64,000 bases of DNA from Sinorhizobium numidicum (GTDB lineage Bacteria; Pseudomonadota; Alphaproteobacteria; Rhizobiales; Rhizobiaceae): positions 1,610,001-1,674,000 of the forward strand of contig NZ_CP120368.1 of the NCBI RefSeq assembly GCF_029892045.1. The letters are read 5' to 3'. Below the pieces are notes generated by a model that was not told the origin of the DNA, ran no database searches, and was given only the letters and a program-made list of their open reading frames with translations. Position 1 is the stretch's first letter; each line of letters opens with the position of its first letter. Position numbers and translations under genes: made by a program. Below, one piece after another: positions 9,617 through 18,304 of this stretch.

Positions 9617-10399
9617 ATGAAGACCGAAATGCGGATCCTGTTGACGAATGACGATGGCATCCATGCCGAGGGGATCTCCGTCCTTGAACGCATCGCGCGG
9701 ACGATTTCGGACGACGTCTGGATCGTTGCACCCGAGGTCGACCAGAGCGGCCTTGCCCACTCTTTGACGCTTTCCGAGCCGTTGCGCTTGCGGCAGGTAT
9801 CGGAACGGCATTTCGCATTGAGAGGGACGCCGACGGATTGCGTGATCATGGCGGCGAAGAAGATCCTGGATCGCAAGCCGGATCTGGTTCTTTCGGGTGT
9901 CAATATCGGCGCCAACCTTGCGGACGACGTCACCTATTCCGGTACGGTGGCTGGCGCCATAGAAGGTACGCTGCAAGGAATCCGGTCGATCGCGCTCAGC
10001 CAGGCCTATCAGTATGCTGTTGGCAAGGCCGTCCCATGGGATGTGGTCGAAACCCATGCGCCGGCGCTTATCCGCACGTTGATGGATGTCGAACTGCCGG
10101 ATGGAACCTTCATCAATTTGAATTTCCCCAATTGCCCCGCCGACGCGGTGACTGGCGCGGAGGTCACGTCGCAGGGCAAACTTGAGTTCGGGCTCAGCAT
10201 CGACGAACGCACCGACGGTCGCGGCTTTCCATATTTCTGGTTGCGTTTTGGCGAGCGGTCCGGTGACTTCCGCTCCGGCACCGACATTCGTGCCATGCGT
10301 GAGAACAGGATTTCAGTGACGCCGCTGAAACTGGACATGACCGATTACACCGTCCAAGATCGCGTAGCGCGTGCATTGCGGGAAGGGACAGTCGCTTGA
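9617..10399 (+). CDS. surE: 5'/3'-nucleotidase SurE
   Basis: Metal-dependent phosphatase acting on nucleoside monophosphates, implicated in stress survival. It begins with [13 protein letters not shown], whose Asp pair binds the metal, and has the second signature [20 protein letters not shown]. Length is 260 residues. ATG 9617 follows a GAGGAAG ribosome site; the in-frame ATG at 9629 would remove four residues and is also possible. The stop overlaps the pcm start (TTGA), the same surE-pcm coupling found in enterobacteria. Confidence 0.96.
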   Translation: MKTEMRILLTNDDGIHAEGISVLERIARTISDDVWIVAPEVDQSGLAHSLTLSEPLRLRQVSERHFALRGTPTDCVIMAAKKILDRKPDLVLSGVNIGANLADDVTYSGTVAGAIEGTLQGIRSIALSQAYQYAVGKAVPWDVVETHAPALIRTLMDVELPDGTFINLNFPNCPADAVTGAEVTSQGKLEFGLSIDERTDGRGFPYFWLRFGERSGDFRSGTDIRAMRENRISVTPLKLDMTDYTVQDRVARALREGTVA

Positions 10400-11049
10400 A
10401 CGGACGCGTTTCCCAGCAGGAGGGATTTGCGGCGATGATGCTGCGCCTTCGCGGCGCTGGCATGGCCAATCACGATCTTCTGAAGGCGGTGGAGCAAACG
10501 CCGCGCGGCCACTTCTCTCCGCCGCAATATCAGGCGGACGCCTATTCTCAGCGGTTGATCCCGCTGGATTGCGGCTCGTTCATGGAGGGGTACGACTTTG
10601 CGGTTCGGCTGCTGCATTGTCTCAACCTCAAGCCGGGGCAGCGCATTCTCGAGGTTGGAACAGGAAGCGGTTTTACAGCGGCCGTCATGGGACGCATCGC
10701 CGAACGTGTCCTGACGATCGATCGATACCAGACGCTGGTGAGCTCGGCACAGAAGAACCTCGAGAAGGCCGGCATTCGCAATGTTGTCGCGAGACACGCC
10801 GACGGCAGCGCGGGTGTGCCGGGCGAAGGCACCTTCGACCGGATTCTCATCACCGCCGCGTTCAACAATCTGCCGCGCATGTTCTCCGATCATCTTGTGT
10901 CCGGCGGCACCTTGCTCGTCCCGATCATGATGAGCGAAACGCAATGCCGGATCGTTCGCGTCAACCGCACCGGCAGCCGCTTCGACCGCGAAGACCTGTT
11001 CGACGCGCCCTATCTTCCAATCGTGCCGCAATTGGCATCGTTCCTATAG
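10396..11049 (+). CDS. pcm: Protein-L-isoaspartate O-methyltransferase family, divergent
   Basis: S-adenosylmethionine-dependent methyltransferase of the isoaspartate-repair family. The nucleotide-binding motif [15 protein letters not shown] (about residues 80-93) is intact, and the position after surE and before the NlpD-like gene supports pcm. It starts with TTG overlapping the surE stop. An oddity is the substrate loop, usually GQTISQP with an essential Ser/Thr region: here it reads [10 protein letters not shown]. Rhizobial members share this divergence as far as I recall, so repair activity is not guaranteed. 217 residues, cytoplasmic. Confidence 0.85.
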   Translation: MNGRVSQQEGFAAMMLRLRGAGMANHDLLKAVEQTPRGHFSPPQYQADAYSQRLIPLDCGSFMEGYDFAVRLLHCLNLKPGQRILEVGTGSGFTAAVMGRIAERVLTIDRYQTLVSSAQKNLEKAGIRNVVARHADGSAGVPGEGTFDRILITAAFNNLPRMFSDHLVSGGTLLVPIMMSETQCRIVRVNRTGSRFDREDLFDAPYLPIVPQLASFL

Positions 11050-11354
11050 ATCCCCGGTCTCGTCTGTACGGACGAAAAGCTCGCCGCGCTCGACGATCCC
11101 CTTCACGCGGCCGGCCTGGAAATCATCGTTGTCGCGAGCTGATCCTGATTCTCTCCGCAGCTGTCGCCGGATTTCTGCTTGCCAACCTCGGCCGATCGGT
11201 CGGCCTTCGTTTCTTAAAACAGACGGTTAACGTTTTCTTAACAAAATCCAGCTCCGCGCAAGCTTGCCGCAATAGCCCGGAAAGGCACGATTGTTCATGG
11301 CGCATGGGCGCCTGGTTCTGCGTTGTTCGAGCGTGCAAATGACGGAGACGGCAG
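11050..11354. other. Intergenic region with A/T-rich promoter-like segment
   Basis: No convincing gene. The AT-rich stretch around 11213-11250 (TTAACGTTTTCTTAAC) stands out from the GC-rich surroundings and is a plausible promoter area for the hypothetical gene at 11355. Short open frames here lack support. Confidence 0.4.
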
Positions 11355-11999
11355 ATGCAGATTGCGAACAGGTTGACTGCAGCAACAACCGGCGACGGCT
11401 TGGGCAATCTTGCCGGACGTTCCGCCGGGCAGGTTGCTCCGGGAAGCAAGGACGAGAGCGGCGCGCCGGCCTCGCAAACGGGCTCGTTCGATCCAACGCC
11501 GCGCATTTCATTGTCGGTTGACGCTCTGCTTTATCTCAGCCGGACGAAGAAGGCGCCGGAAAAGCAGCCGCCTCTTACCAAGGATGAATGGAACAACAGG
11601 CTTTCACCGCAACTGGCGGCGCGGGAATATCAAGCCTTCGGGAAGTTCGCCGAGACCGGCGATTACAAGGCCTACTACGGTGCCTTCGTCGACTACTACG
11701 ACAATCTCCGCCCGGAGGACCAGAACAGCCTGCGCTATTTCGGAACACGCGAGGCGGCTGTCGCCGGCTTGCGGTCGCTTGAATATGACGCCGAAAGCGG
11801 TCTCGACATCGAGGCGAACTTCGAGAAGCTTGTCAGCGTCTTCCTCGATGAGGACAAGGCCCCGTCTGAAGCTTCGACCGCTCCGCCGACCGAAAATGCT
11901 TTTTTCGGTTGGGATCGATCCAATATCAGCTACGAGGATCAGACCGCTGAGCCGAGACCGATATCGGAAATCGAACGCCTTTATTCCGAGCTTTTCTAG
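11355..11999 (+). CDS. Hypothetical protein, rhizobial type
   Basis: A 214-residue acidic soluble protein with no signal peptide or membrane span. The middle part (about residues 75-140) is rich in Tyr, Phe and charged residues (EYQAFGKFAETGDYKAYYGA) and looks folded; the ends are low in complexity. No known domain is recognised. Codon use matches the neighbours, and the gene lies in the core block between pcm and the NlpD-like gene, where I expect rhizobial orthologues. Function unknown. Confidence 0.7.
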   Translation: MQIANRLTAATTGDGLGNLAGRSAGQVAPGSKDESGAPASQTGSFDPTPRISLSVDALLYLSRTKKAPEKQPPLTKDEWNNRLSPQLAAREYQAFGKFAETGDYKAYYGAFVDYYDNLRPEDQNSLRYFGTREAAVAGLRSLEYDAESGLDIEANFEKLVSVFLDEDKAPSEASTAPPTENAFFGWDRSNISYEDQTAEPRPISEIERLYSELF

Positions 12000-12161
12000 G
12001 CCTATTGATGCGTAAGCCGACCGAGCCGCTCCTTAAACAGCGTCCGGTGCTATCTCGCTATGGTTAGCATTTGGTCAAATCGGTGCCGTCCTTAACCGGG
12101 CGGTAACTCTAATGCGCTTTAATCATTCCGAAGAGAGTTGCGTTCGGAGTGGGTAAGCGTC

Positions 12162-13706
12162 ATGCGTAAATTTGTATCTCCCAGTGCAGGGAAGTCGATG
12201 ATCCGCCTGTTTGCGGCGGTCTTGCTGGCCAGCGTTGCGACCGGCTGCAGCTCCGACGTCAGCCGTTTCGATGGGCTCTTTTCGAGATCTGACGATGTCA
12301 CCACCGGTTCGATCCCGCGGGACGTGGCGCCTGTGCCGAAGGGTGATGTTGCAAGTGGGCAGTTCACGGCTTCCGGCTCCGGCGTCGCCCAAAATCAGGC
12401 GTACCCGGCTGCGGGTCAAAGCGCCGGCTATGATCCAATGACCACGGCAAGCGCGCCGGTCTCCAGTGCGCGTGTCGCCTCCACGCCGATGAATGTTCAG
12501 CGTTCCACTCTCGCCGAACCGTCCGCCGTTACCCGCCAGCAGCCTCCGGCTCAGGCGTATCCGACGCGCCAGGCGCAGCCGGCGCTCGCGAAAGCCGAGA
12601 CGATGGCGGCGGTCGCCAAGGAGACGGCGAGCCGGGGCGGTTGGACTACCGAGAACGCGCCGGCGGTCATGGTTCGCCAGGGCGATACGGTTGCTGTCCT
12701 CGCCAGGCGGTTCGGTGTGCCAGAGAGGGAAATCCTCAAGGCGAACGGCTTGAAATCCGCAGGGCAGGTCGAGCCTGGCCAGCGTCTCATTATTCCCGCA
12801 TTCGGCACCGCAAGCAGCGCTGCAAAAGCGGCCGCGTCGAGTTCGATGGCGGACCTCGATGGCGGCAGAAAGCGGCCGTCCCCTCTGCCGACGGATCAGC
12901 GGGAGGTGGCCATCCTCCCCGGCCAATCGCAGTCGCGTGAAAAGCCCGAAGGTCGCAGCGACGTAGCTGCAGGCAAACTGAATGCCGCTGGCGAGGGTAG
13001 TCGCGGCGAAGGCGTCTACACGGTCAAGCCAGGTGACTCGCTGAACCGGATCGCCAAAGCCAACGGCGTGTCGGTCAACGCTCTGAAGCAGGCAAACGGC
13101 CTTACGACAGAGGCTATTCGAGTCGGGCAAAAACTGAAGATGCCTGGTGCCACAGGTGCTGCAACCGACGCAGTTGTCACAGCCTCCGTTTCCACCAACA
13201 AGGTGGAAACCAAGGTGGCGTCGATCGACCAGAGCAAGCCGGCGGAATATAAGCCGCCGGTCGCCAAGGAGAGCGTTTCCGAGGTTGCGATCAAGTCCGA
13301 CGTTGACGAGGACCTGCCGAAATCGACCGGTATCAGCAAATACCGGTGGCCGGTACGCGGCGCAGTGGTCGCCGCCTACGGTGCAAATGTCGACGGCAAC
13401 CGCAACGACGGCATCAATATTTCGGCGCCAGAAGGTACGCCCATCAAGGCAGCCGAGAACGGCGTGGTCATCTATTCGGGCAGCAGCCTGAAGGAATTGG
13501 GCAATGCGGTGCTGGTCCGCCATGATGACGGGACGGTCACGGTCTACGGCAATGCTTCGGAACTCAAGGTGCAGCGCGGCCAGAAAGTGCAGCGCGGCCA
13601 AACGCTTGCCGCTTCGGGCATGACCGGCAAGGCGGCCCAGCCGCAGGTGCATTTCGAGGTTCGCAAGAACGCGACCCCGGTTAATCCGGTCAGCTATCTT
13701 GAATAG
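12162..13706 (+). CDS. nlpD: NlpD-like LysM/LytM lipoprotein
   Basis: Outer-envelope lipoprotein with a signal peptide ending in the lipobox SVATGC, two LysM peptidoglycan-binding repeats (about residues 165-210 and 284-328) and a C-terminal M23/LytM domain (about 395-514). ATG 12162 gives a proper signal peptide; the upstream TTG 12138 only adds eight residues. The LytM zinc ligands are degenerate: the usual H..GIDI reads NRNDGINI and the usual HxH reads QVH. This is the pattern of NlpD/EnvC-type amidase activators rather than active endopeptidases. Position after surE-pcm matches surE-pcm-nlpD in gammaproteobacteria. The inferred role is activation of cell-separation amidases. Confidence 0.88.
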   Translation: MRKFVSPSAGKSMIRLFAAVLLASVATGCSSDVSRFDGLFSRSDDVTTGSIPRDVAPVPKGDVASGQFTASGSGVAQNQAYPAAGQSAGYDPMTTASAPVSSARVASTPMNVQRSTLAEPSAVTRQQPPAQAYPTRQAQPALAKAETMAAVAKETASRGGWTTENAPAVMVRQGDTVAVLARRFGVPEREILKANGLKSAGQVEPGQRLIIPAFGTASSAAKAAASSSMADLDGGRKRPSPLPTDQREVAILPGQSQSREKPEGRSDVAAGKLNAAGEGSRGEGVYTVKPGDSLNRIAKANGVSVNALKQANGLTTEAIRVGQKLKMPGATGAATDAVVTASVSTNKVETKVASIDQSKPAEYKPPVAKESVSEVAIKSDVDEDLPKSTGISKYRWPVRGAVVAAYGANVDGNRNDGINISAPEGTPIKAAENGVVIYSGSSLKELGNAVLVRHDDGTVTVYGNASELKVQRGQKVQRGQTLAASGMTGKAAQPQVHFEVRKNATPVNPVSYLE

Positions 13707-14587
13707 GTGCCATCGCTAGGGCTTTCGAGCTGCCGGCGTAGGCGGCCGGCCAAGTCCTGAATGAACTGCCAGGCGACGCGGCCGGATCTCGCTCCCCGCG
13801 TCGTTGCCCATTCCAGAGCTTCCGCGTGGAGAGCATCGCGCTCGACCGGCATTTGATAGAAGCGGGCATATCCGTCGACCATCGCCAGATAATCTTCCTG
13901 GCTGCATTTATAGAAGCCGAGCCATAGGCCGAACCTGTCCGACAGCGAAACCTTCTCCTCCACCGCTTCCGACGGATTTATCGCGGTCGACTGCTCGTTC
14001 TCCATCATGTTGCGCGGCAGCAGGTGCCGGCGGTTGGAGGTTGCATAGAGCAGCACATTGGCCGGGCGGCCCTCGACGCCGCCGTCAAGAACAGCTTTCA
14101 GCGACTTGTAGGACGTATCGTCGTGGTCGAAAGAAAGGTCGTCGCAGAAGACGATGACCGGCATCGGCGCAGCCTTCAAAATGTCCAGCAGGACCGGCAA
14201 CGTCGCAATGTCTTCGCGGTGCACCTCGACGAGCTTCAGCGCGGCGCCGGTATCGCGCGCGACCTGCGCATGGACCGCCTTGACAAGCGAGGACTTGCCC
14301 ATGCCGCGTGCACCCCAGAGAAGCACGTTGTTCGCCGGATAGCCTTCGGCGAAGCGAAGAGTGTTGTCGAAGAGAATATCGCGGACATGGTCCACGCCCG
14401 TGATCAGCGCAAGCTCGATGCGGTTCGGCCTCGCGACCGGCTGCAGATGGCGCGTGGCGGGCGCCCACACGAAGCACTCGGCCTGAGCCCAGTCGTTCGC
14501 CGCAGCTTGCGGGCCCGCTATCCGTTCGACCGCTGCCGAAAGCTTCTGTATTTCGCTGATCAGAATGTCGATCTTGCTTTCGCGCAT
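13694..14587 (-). CDS. AAA-type ATPase, DUF815 family
   Basis: A 297-residue P-loop ATPase with Walker A GARGMGKS (residues 92-99), Walker B VIVFCDDLSF (about 133-142) and an arginine-containing sensor region (YATSNRRHLLPRNM). The family is widespread in alphaproteobacteria but its role is not established. ATG 14587 is preferred because GGAGGA lies 6 bp upstream on that strand; the longer frame to 14656 adds an unlikely Arg/Pro-rich leader. Convergent with nlpD, overlapping its 3' end by 13 bp. Confidence 0.85.
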   Translation of the reverse strand: MRESKIDILISEIQKLSAAVERIAGPQAAANDWAQAECFVWAPATRHLQPVARPNRIELALITGVDHVRDILFDNTLRFAEGYPANNVLLWGARGMGKSSLVKAVHAQVARDTGAALKLVEVHREDIATLPVLLDILKAAPMPVIVFCDDLSFDHDDTSYKSLKAVLDGGVEGRPANVLLYATSNRRHLLPRNMMENEQSTAINPSEAVEEKVSLSDRFGLWLGFYKCSQEDYLAMVDGYARFYQMPVERDALHAEALEWATTRGARSGRVAWQFIQDLAGRLRRQLESPSDGTYSR

Positions 14588-14927
14588 ATGTATTCCTCCG
14601 GCAAACTGAAACGGCGGCCTTGGCCTGCGCCGCCTTGCATCGGCTTGAAAGCACAAGCGCCGTAATTCCTTGAAATGCTGCGCCGTTCATCCTCCGGTCG
14701 TATCCATCAAGGCGGATCGGCGACAGCTTTTTTTCGGTAGCACGATGGTTTGCGCTGGAAAAGGCCGAGTGCGCGTGCTCGGGGGGTTCTCCTGTTGCGC
14801 AATTTGTGTCAGAGGCACAGGAACGGAGAAGGGCGCCGACGTTTTGCGTTGGGGTAACGCTTCCCCCCATATTCCGGCGGATTTCGCGTGGGGCAAGCCC
14901 GCGCATTTTGAACTCAAGGAGTGATCG
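14588..14927. promoter_or_regulatory. Divergent promoter region, ATPase / yajC
   Basis: 340 bp without a supported gene between the divergently transcribed DUF815 ATPase and yajC-secDF. It should carry both promoters. No clear -35/-10 pair or operator could be assigned by eye. A run of C residues (14865-14871) precedes the yajC side. Confidence 0.4.
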
Positions 14928-15263
14928 ATGTTTATTACCGAAGCTTTTGCGCAGACAGCCGCCCCCGGTGGTGCCGGCGGCGCCGATATTTTGATGTCCA
15001 TCCTGCCGTTCCTGCTGATCTTTGTCGTCATGTATTTCCTGATTATCCGCCCGCAGCGCGCGCAGATGAAGCGTCGTGAAGAACTGCTGAAGAACATTCG
15101 CCGCGGCGACCAGATCGTCACTGGCGGCGGCATCGTCGGCAAGGTGACCAAGGTGGTGGACGATGCGGAACTCGAGGTCGAGATTGCCGAAGGCATCAAG
15201 ATCCGCGTCGTCCGCAGCGGTGTCTCCGAAGTTCGCGTAAAGGGTGAGCCGGTCAAGGAATAG
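14928..15263 (+). CDS. yajC: Preprotein translocase subunit YajC
   Basis: Small accessory subunit that joins SecDF to SecYEG. Length is 111 residues with one membrane helix (about 24-43, ILPFLLIFVVMYFLIIRPQ) followed by the conserved cytoplasmic segment with KRREELLKNIRRGDQIVTGG. It lies 54 bp upstream of secDF, the normal order, and is almost certainly co-transcribed with it. Confidence 0.97.
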   Translation: MFITEAFAQTAAPGGAGGADILMSILPFLLIFVVMYFLIIRPQRAQMKRREELLKNIRRGDQIVTGGGIVGKVTKVVDDAELEVEIAEGIKIRVVRSGVSEVRVKGEPVKE

Positions 15264-15317
15264 TCCCCAGGCACGAGCCACGACCGGCGGAGCCCGGCGA
15301 ATGGAGCATTTCGAGGC

Positions 15318-17894
15318 ATGCCCAAGTTCTCGCCGTTGAAAAACACGCTCATCTGGCTAGTCGTTCTGGCCGGCTTTGTTTTCGCTCTGCCGAACCTCTT
15401 CTCAAGAGAGCAACTTGCTGCATGGCCGGAGTGGCTGCCGCATCGCCAGGTGCCGCTTGGACTGGATCTCCAAGGCGGTTCGCACATCATGCTGAAAGTC
15501 AGCCGCGACGACGTCGTAGCGGAGCGGCTGGAGGCGACGATAGACGCGATCGGCAAGGCCCTCAGGGATGCAGACATCGCGTATATGGGCCTGTCCGGCA
15601 GCGGCCAGGCGATTCAGTTCCGGCTTCGCGATCCGTCAAGGACGGCGGCGGCGCGCGAGGCACTGCATGCCCTGACCGCTCCCGTCGATGGGGCCGGACT
15701 TATCCGGAACCCGGTTCAGGAGCTGGTTTCCGTGGCAAACGACACCGGCGACACAATACGGCTGCACCTGACGGATGAGGGCCTGGATCTGAGGGTTTCC
15801 GCAGCCGTTACACAGTCTATTGAGGTCGTTCGTCGGCGCGTCGGAGAGGTCGTCGCCGTCGAGCCGACCATCCAGCGCCGCGGCGGTGACCGCTTGATCG
15901 TCCAGGTGCCTGGGTTGGACGACCCTCAGCGTTTGAAGGATCTCCTCAGCCAGCGTGGCAATGTCACCTTCCAATGGCTTGATCCGTCGATGCCGCCGCA
16001 AGAGGCGGTCGATACCCGGCCGCCGGCGACATCCGAGGTGCTCTATTCCCTCGACGATCCGCCGGTTCCCTACCTGGTCGAAAAACGTGCCGTCGTTTCG
16101 GCGGCGGACTTTGTCGAGCCGCAACCGGGCTTCGATCGGGCGACCGGCGAGCCGATCGTCAACGCCAAATTGACGCCCGGTGCATTCGAGCGCATCGGAC
16201 CGTTGCTGCAAACTGAATCAAAAAGGCAATTCGCAATCGTGCTCGATGGCCAGGTCGTCTCGACGCCGGCCCTCGCGGACGCGATACGCGACGGCACCGT
16301 CATGATTTCGGGCAATTTGTCCGAAGAGGGCACCAACGATCTCGCTGCGCTGCTGCGCGCCGGGCCGCTTCCAGTGTCGCTGACGGTGATAGAGGAGCGC
16401 ACTGTCGGGCCGGAGGTCGGCACCGATGCAATCGCGAACGGGCGCAACGCCGGAATGATTGCAGCGCTGGCGGTCGCCGCATGCATGATTGCCTTCTATG
16501 GCTTCTTTGGGCTCGTCGCCGTGGTTGCGGTCATTGTAAATCTCGTACTGATCATAGCAGTGCTTTCGCTGCTGGGCGCCACGCTGACCTTGCCCGGTAT
16601 CGCAGGGATAATCCTGACGATCGGTGTAGCGGTCGACTCGAACGTTCTCATCTATGAGAGGCTGAGGGAGGAAGCGCGCAGCAGCAGCGAACCCCTGCGA
16701 AGAGCGCTCGACAACGGTTTTTCGCGGGTCTTGAGAAGCATCATCGACGCGAACCTGACGATGCTGATCGCGGGCGTCATTCTTCTCTATCTCGGTTCCG
16801 GCGCCATTCGCGGCTTTGCCGTTACTCTCGCCATCGGTAGCGTGACCACCATTCTGACAGCGCATAGCCTGACGCGCCGGCTTATTCGCGGATGGTTTCG
16901 CCGCCGTCGGCCAAAGCGCCTGCCGAGAGGGATCCGCACTGGCTTCTTCGGCCAGGCTGACATCCGGTTCATGGCTATCCGCAACCCGGTCTTCATTCTG
17001 ATGGCGGCGCTCTCGCTCGCCTCGCTCGTCCTCCTGACCAGCCTTGGGCTCAATCTCGGCGCCGACTTCAAAGGCGGTTCCATCATTGAACTCAGGGCGA
17101 AAGCGGGCGCAGCCGATGTCGCCGACATCCGCGCGCGTCTCGATGAGTTGAACCTCGGCGAAGTTCAGGTCCAGGAACTCGGTTCGGGGCGCGATGTCCT
17201 TGTCCGTATTCCTTCGCAGGAGGCCGGCGATAATGCCGAGCAGACCGCTATCGGGCTTGTTCGCGCCGAACTGGAAGATCGGTACGCATTTCGGCGCGTG
17301 GAGGTGGTCGGTCCCGCCGTCTCCGGGGAACTGACGCGGGCCGGAACGCTTGCCTTGGCGGCCGCGATGCTTGCTGTCCTGCTCTATGTCTGGCTTCGTT
17401 TCAGCTGGCGGTTCGCTGTCGGGGCTATCGTTGCGACACTGCACGACCTGCTGTTGACCTTGGGGTTCCTCGTGGTGGTGGGCGTGGAGTTCAATCTTGC
17501 CAGCATCGCTGCGCTGCTGACGATTGTCTGTTATTCTCTGAATGACACCATGGTGATCTACGACCGTATTCGGGAAAATCTTGTGCGTTATCGCAAGATG
17601 TCGCTTTCCGTGTTGATCGACACATCGATCAATCAGACCTTGTCGCGCACCGTTCTAACGGCTCTGACGACGACGCTGGCGCTCGTCGCGCTCCACCTGT
17701 TCGGGGGCAGTGGGCTTATCGAATCCTTCAGCGCGACGCTGCTTTTCGGCGTGCTCGTCGGAACGCTATCGTCGATCTATATCGCAGGACCCGTTCTTAT
17801 CCTCTTCAATCGTCGAAACGAGCACTTCCACAACGGCGAGAGTCCAACCGACCGATCCGCTGCACCTGAAAGCACAACAACGGGTACTGCCTGA
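15318..17894 (+). CDS. secDF: Fused SecD-SecF protein-export membrane protein
   Basis: Proton-driven component that pulls proteins through SecYEG late in translocation. A single 858-residue chain carries both halves, as is usual in rhizobia. The SecD half has the N-terminal span, the LGLDLQGGSH motif, a large periplasmic P1 domain and five spans beginning near residue 380, including the TIGVAVDSNVLIYERLREE segment. The SecF half starts near residue 550 with its own first span, the GADFKGGSIIE motif and the LNDTMVIYDRIREN segment. Twelve spans in all. No frameshift is seen at the fusion point. Confidence 0.96.
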   Translation: MPKFSPLKNTLIWLVVLAGFVFALPNLFSREQLAAWPEWLPHRQVPLGLDLQGGSHIMLKVSRDDVVAERLEATIDAIGKALRDADIAYMGLSGSGQAIQFRLRDPSRTAAAREALHALTAPVDGAGLIRNPVQELVSVANDTGDTIRLHLTDEGLDLRVSAAVTQSIEVVRRRVGEVVAVEPTIQRRGGDRLIVQVPGLDDPQRLKDLLSQRGNVTFQWLDPSMPPQEAVDTRPPATSEVLYSLDDPPVPYLVEKRAVVSAADFVEPQPGFDRATGEPIVNAKLTPGAFERIGPLLQTESKRQFAIVLDGQVVSTPALADAIRDGTVMISGNLSEEGTNDLAALLRAGPLPVSLTVIEERTVGPEVGTDAIANGRNAGMIAALAVAACMIAFYGFFGLVAVVAVIVNLVLIIAVLSLLGATLTLPGIAGIILTIGVAVDSNVLIYERLREEARSSSEPLRRALDNGFSRVLRSIIDANLTMLIAGVILLYLGSGAIRGFAVTLAIGSVTTILTAHSLTRRLIRGWFRRRRPKRLPRGIRTGFFGQADIRFMAIRNPVFILMAALSLASLVLLTSLGLNLGADFKGGSIIELRAKAGAADVADIRARLDELNLGEVQVQELGSGRDVLVRIPSQEAGDNAEQTAIGLVRAELEDRYAFRRVEVVGPAVSGELTRAGTLALAAAMLAVLLYVWLRFSWRFAVGAIVATLHDLLLTLGFLVVVGVEFNLASIAALLTIVCYSLNDTMVIYDRIRENLVRYRKMSLSVLIDTSINQTLSRTVLTALTTTLALVALHLFGGSGLIESFSATLLFGVLVGTLSSIYIAGPVLILFNRRNEHFHNGESPTDRSAAPESTTTGTA

Positions 17895-17896
17895 CC

Positions 17897-18283
17897 ATGG
17901 CAAAAGGTATCGAGATGCGCGAAGCGCACTTTCCAGGCCGTGCGCCGATTGATGCTTACGGCAACGGTGGCTTCCGGTTTGCCGATATGTCGCATCGGGG
18001 CTCGGTGCTGATGTTGCCGTCCGGCGTCTACGCATGGGATGTCGCCGAAGGTGATGCGTTTACGGTCGAACAATTCCAACGCGTTCTGGATGAGGCAAGG
18101 CAGATCGAAGTGCTGCTGGTCGGGACCGGTCGCGAAATCCGTCCTTTGCCTGCGGAGCTGAAGGCGGCGCTGCGTGCCGCCAAAATTTCTTCCGATCCGA
18201 TGAACACCGGGGCGGCAGTGCGGACCTATAATGTGATGCTTGCTGAATCGCGCGCCGTCGCTGCGGCATTGATCGCGGTGTGA
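17897..18283 (+). CDS. Mth938-like (DUF498) protein, NDUFAF3-type
   Basis: A 128-residue soluble protein with the Mth938 fold, the family that includes the mitochondrial complex I assembly factor NDUFAF3. Visible landmarks are an N-terminal IDAYGNGGFRF strand, VLMLPSGVYAW and the GTGREIRPLP turn. It starts 3 bp after the secDF stop, so it is in the same operon. Alphaproteobacterial members often sit next to sec genes. The next gene is NDUFAF6-like, which strengthens the idea of a role in respiratory complex I assembly, but this is inference. Confidence 0.88.
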   Translation: MAKGIEMREAHFPGRAPIDAYGNGGFRFADMSHRGSVLMLPSGVYAWDVAEGDAFTVEQFQRVLDEARQIEVLLVGTGREIRPLPAELKAALRAAKISSDPMNTGAAVRTYNVMLAESRAVAAALIAV

Positions 18284-18304
18284 CGAGTTTAAAGGAAGCT
18301 GCGC

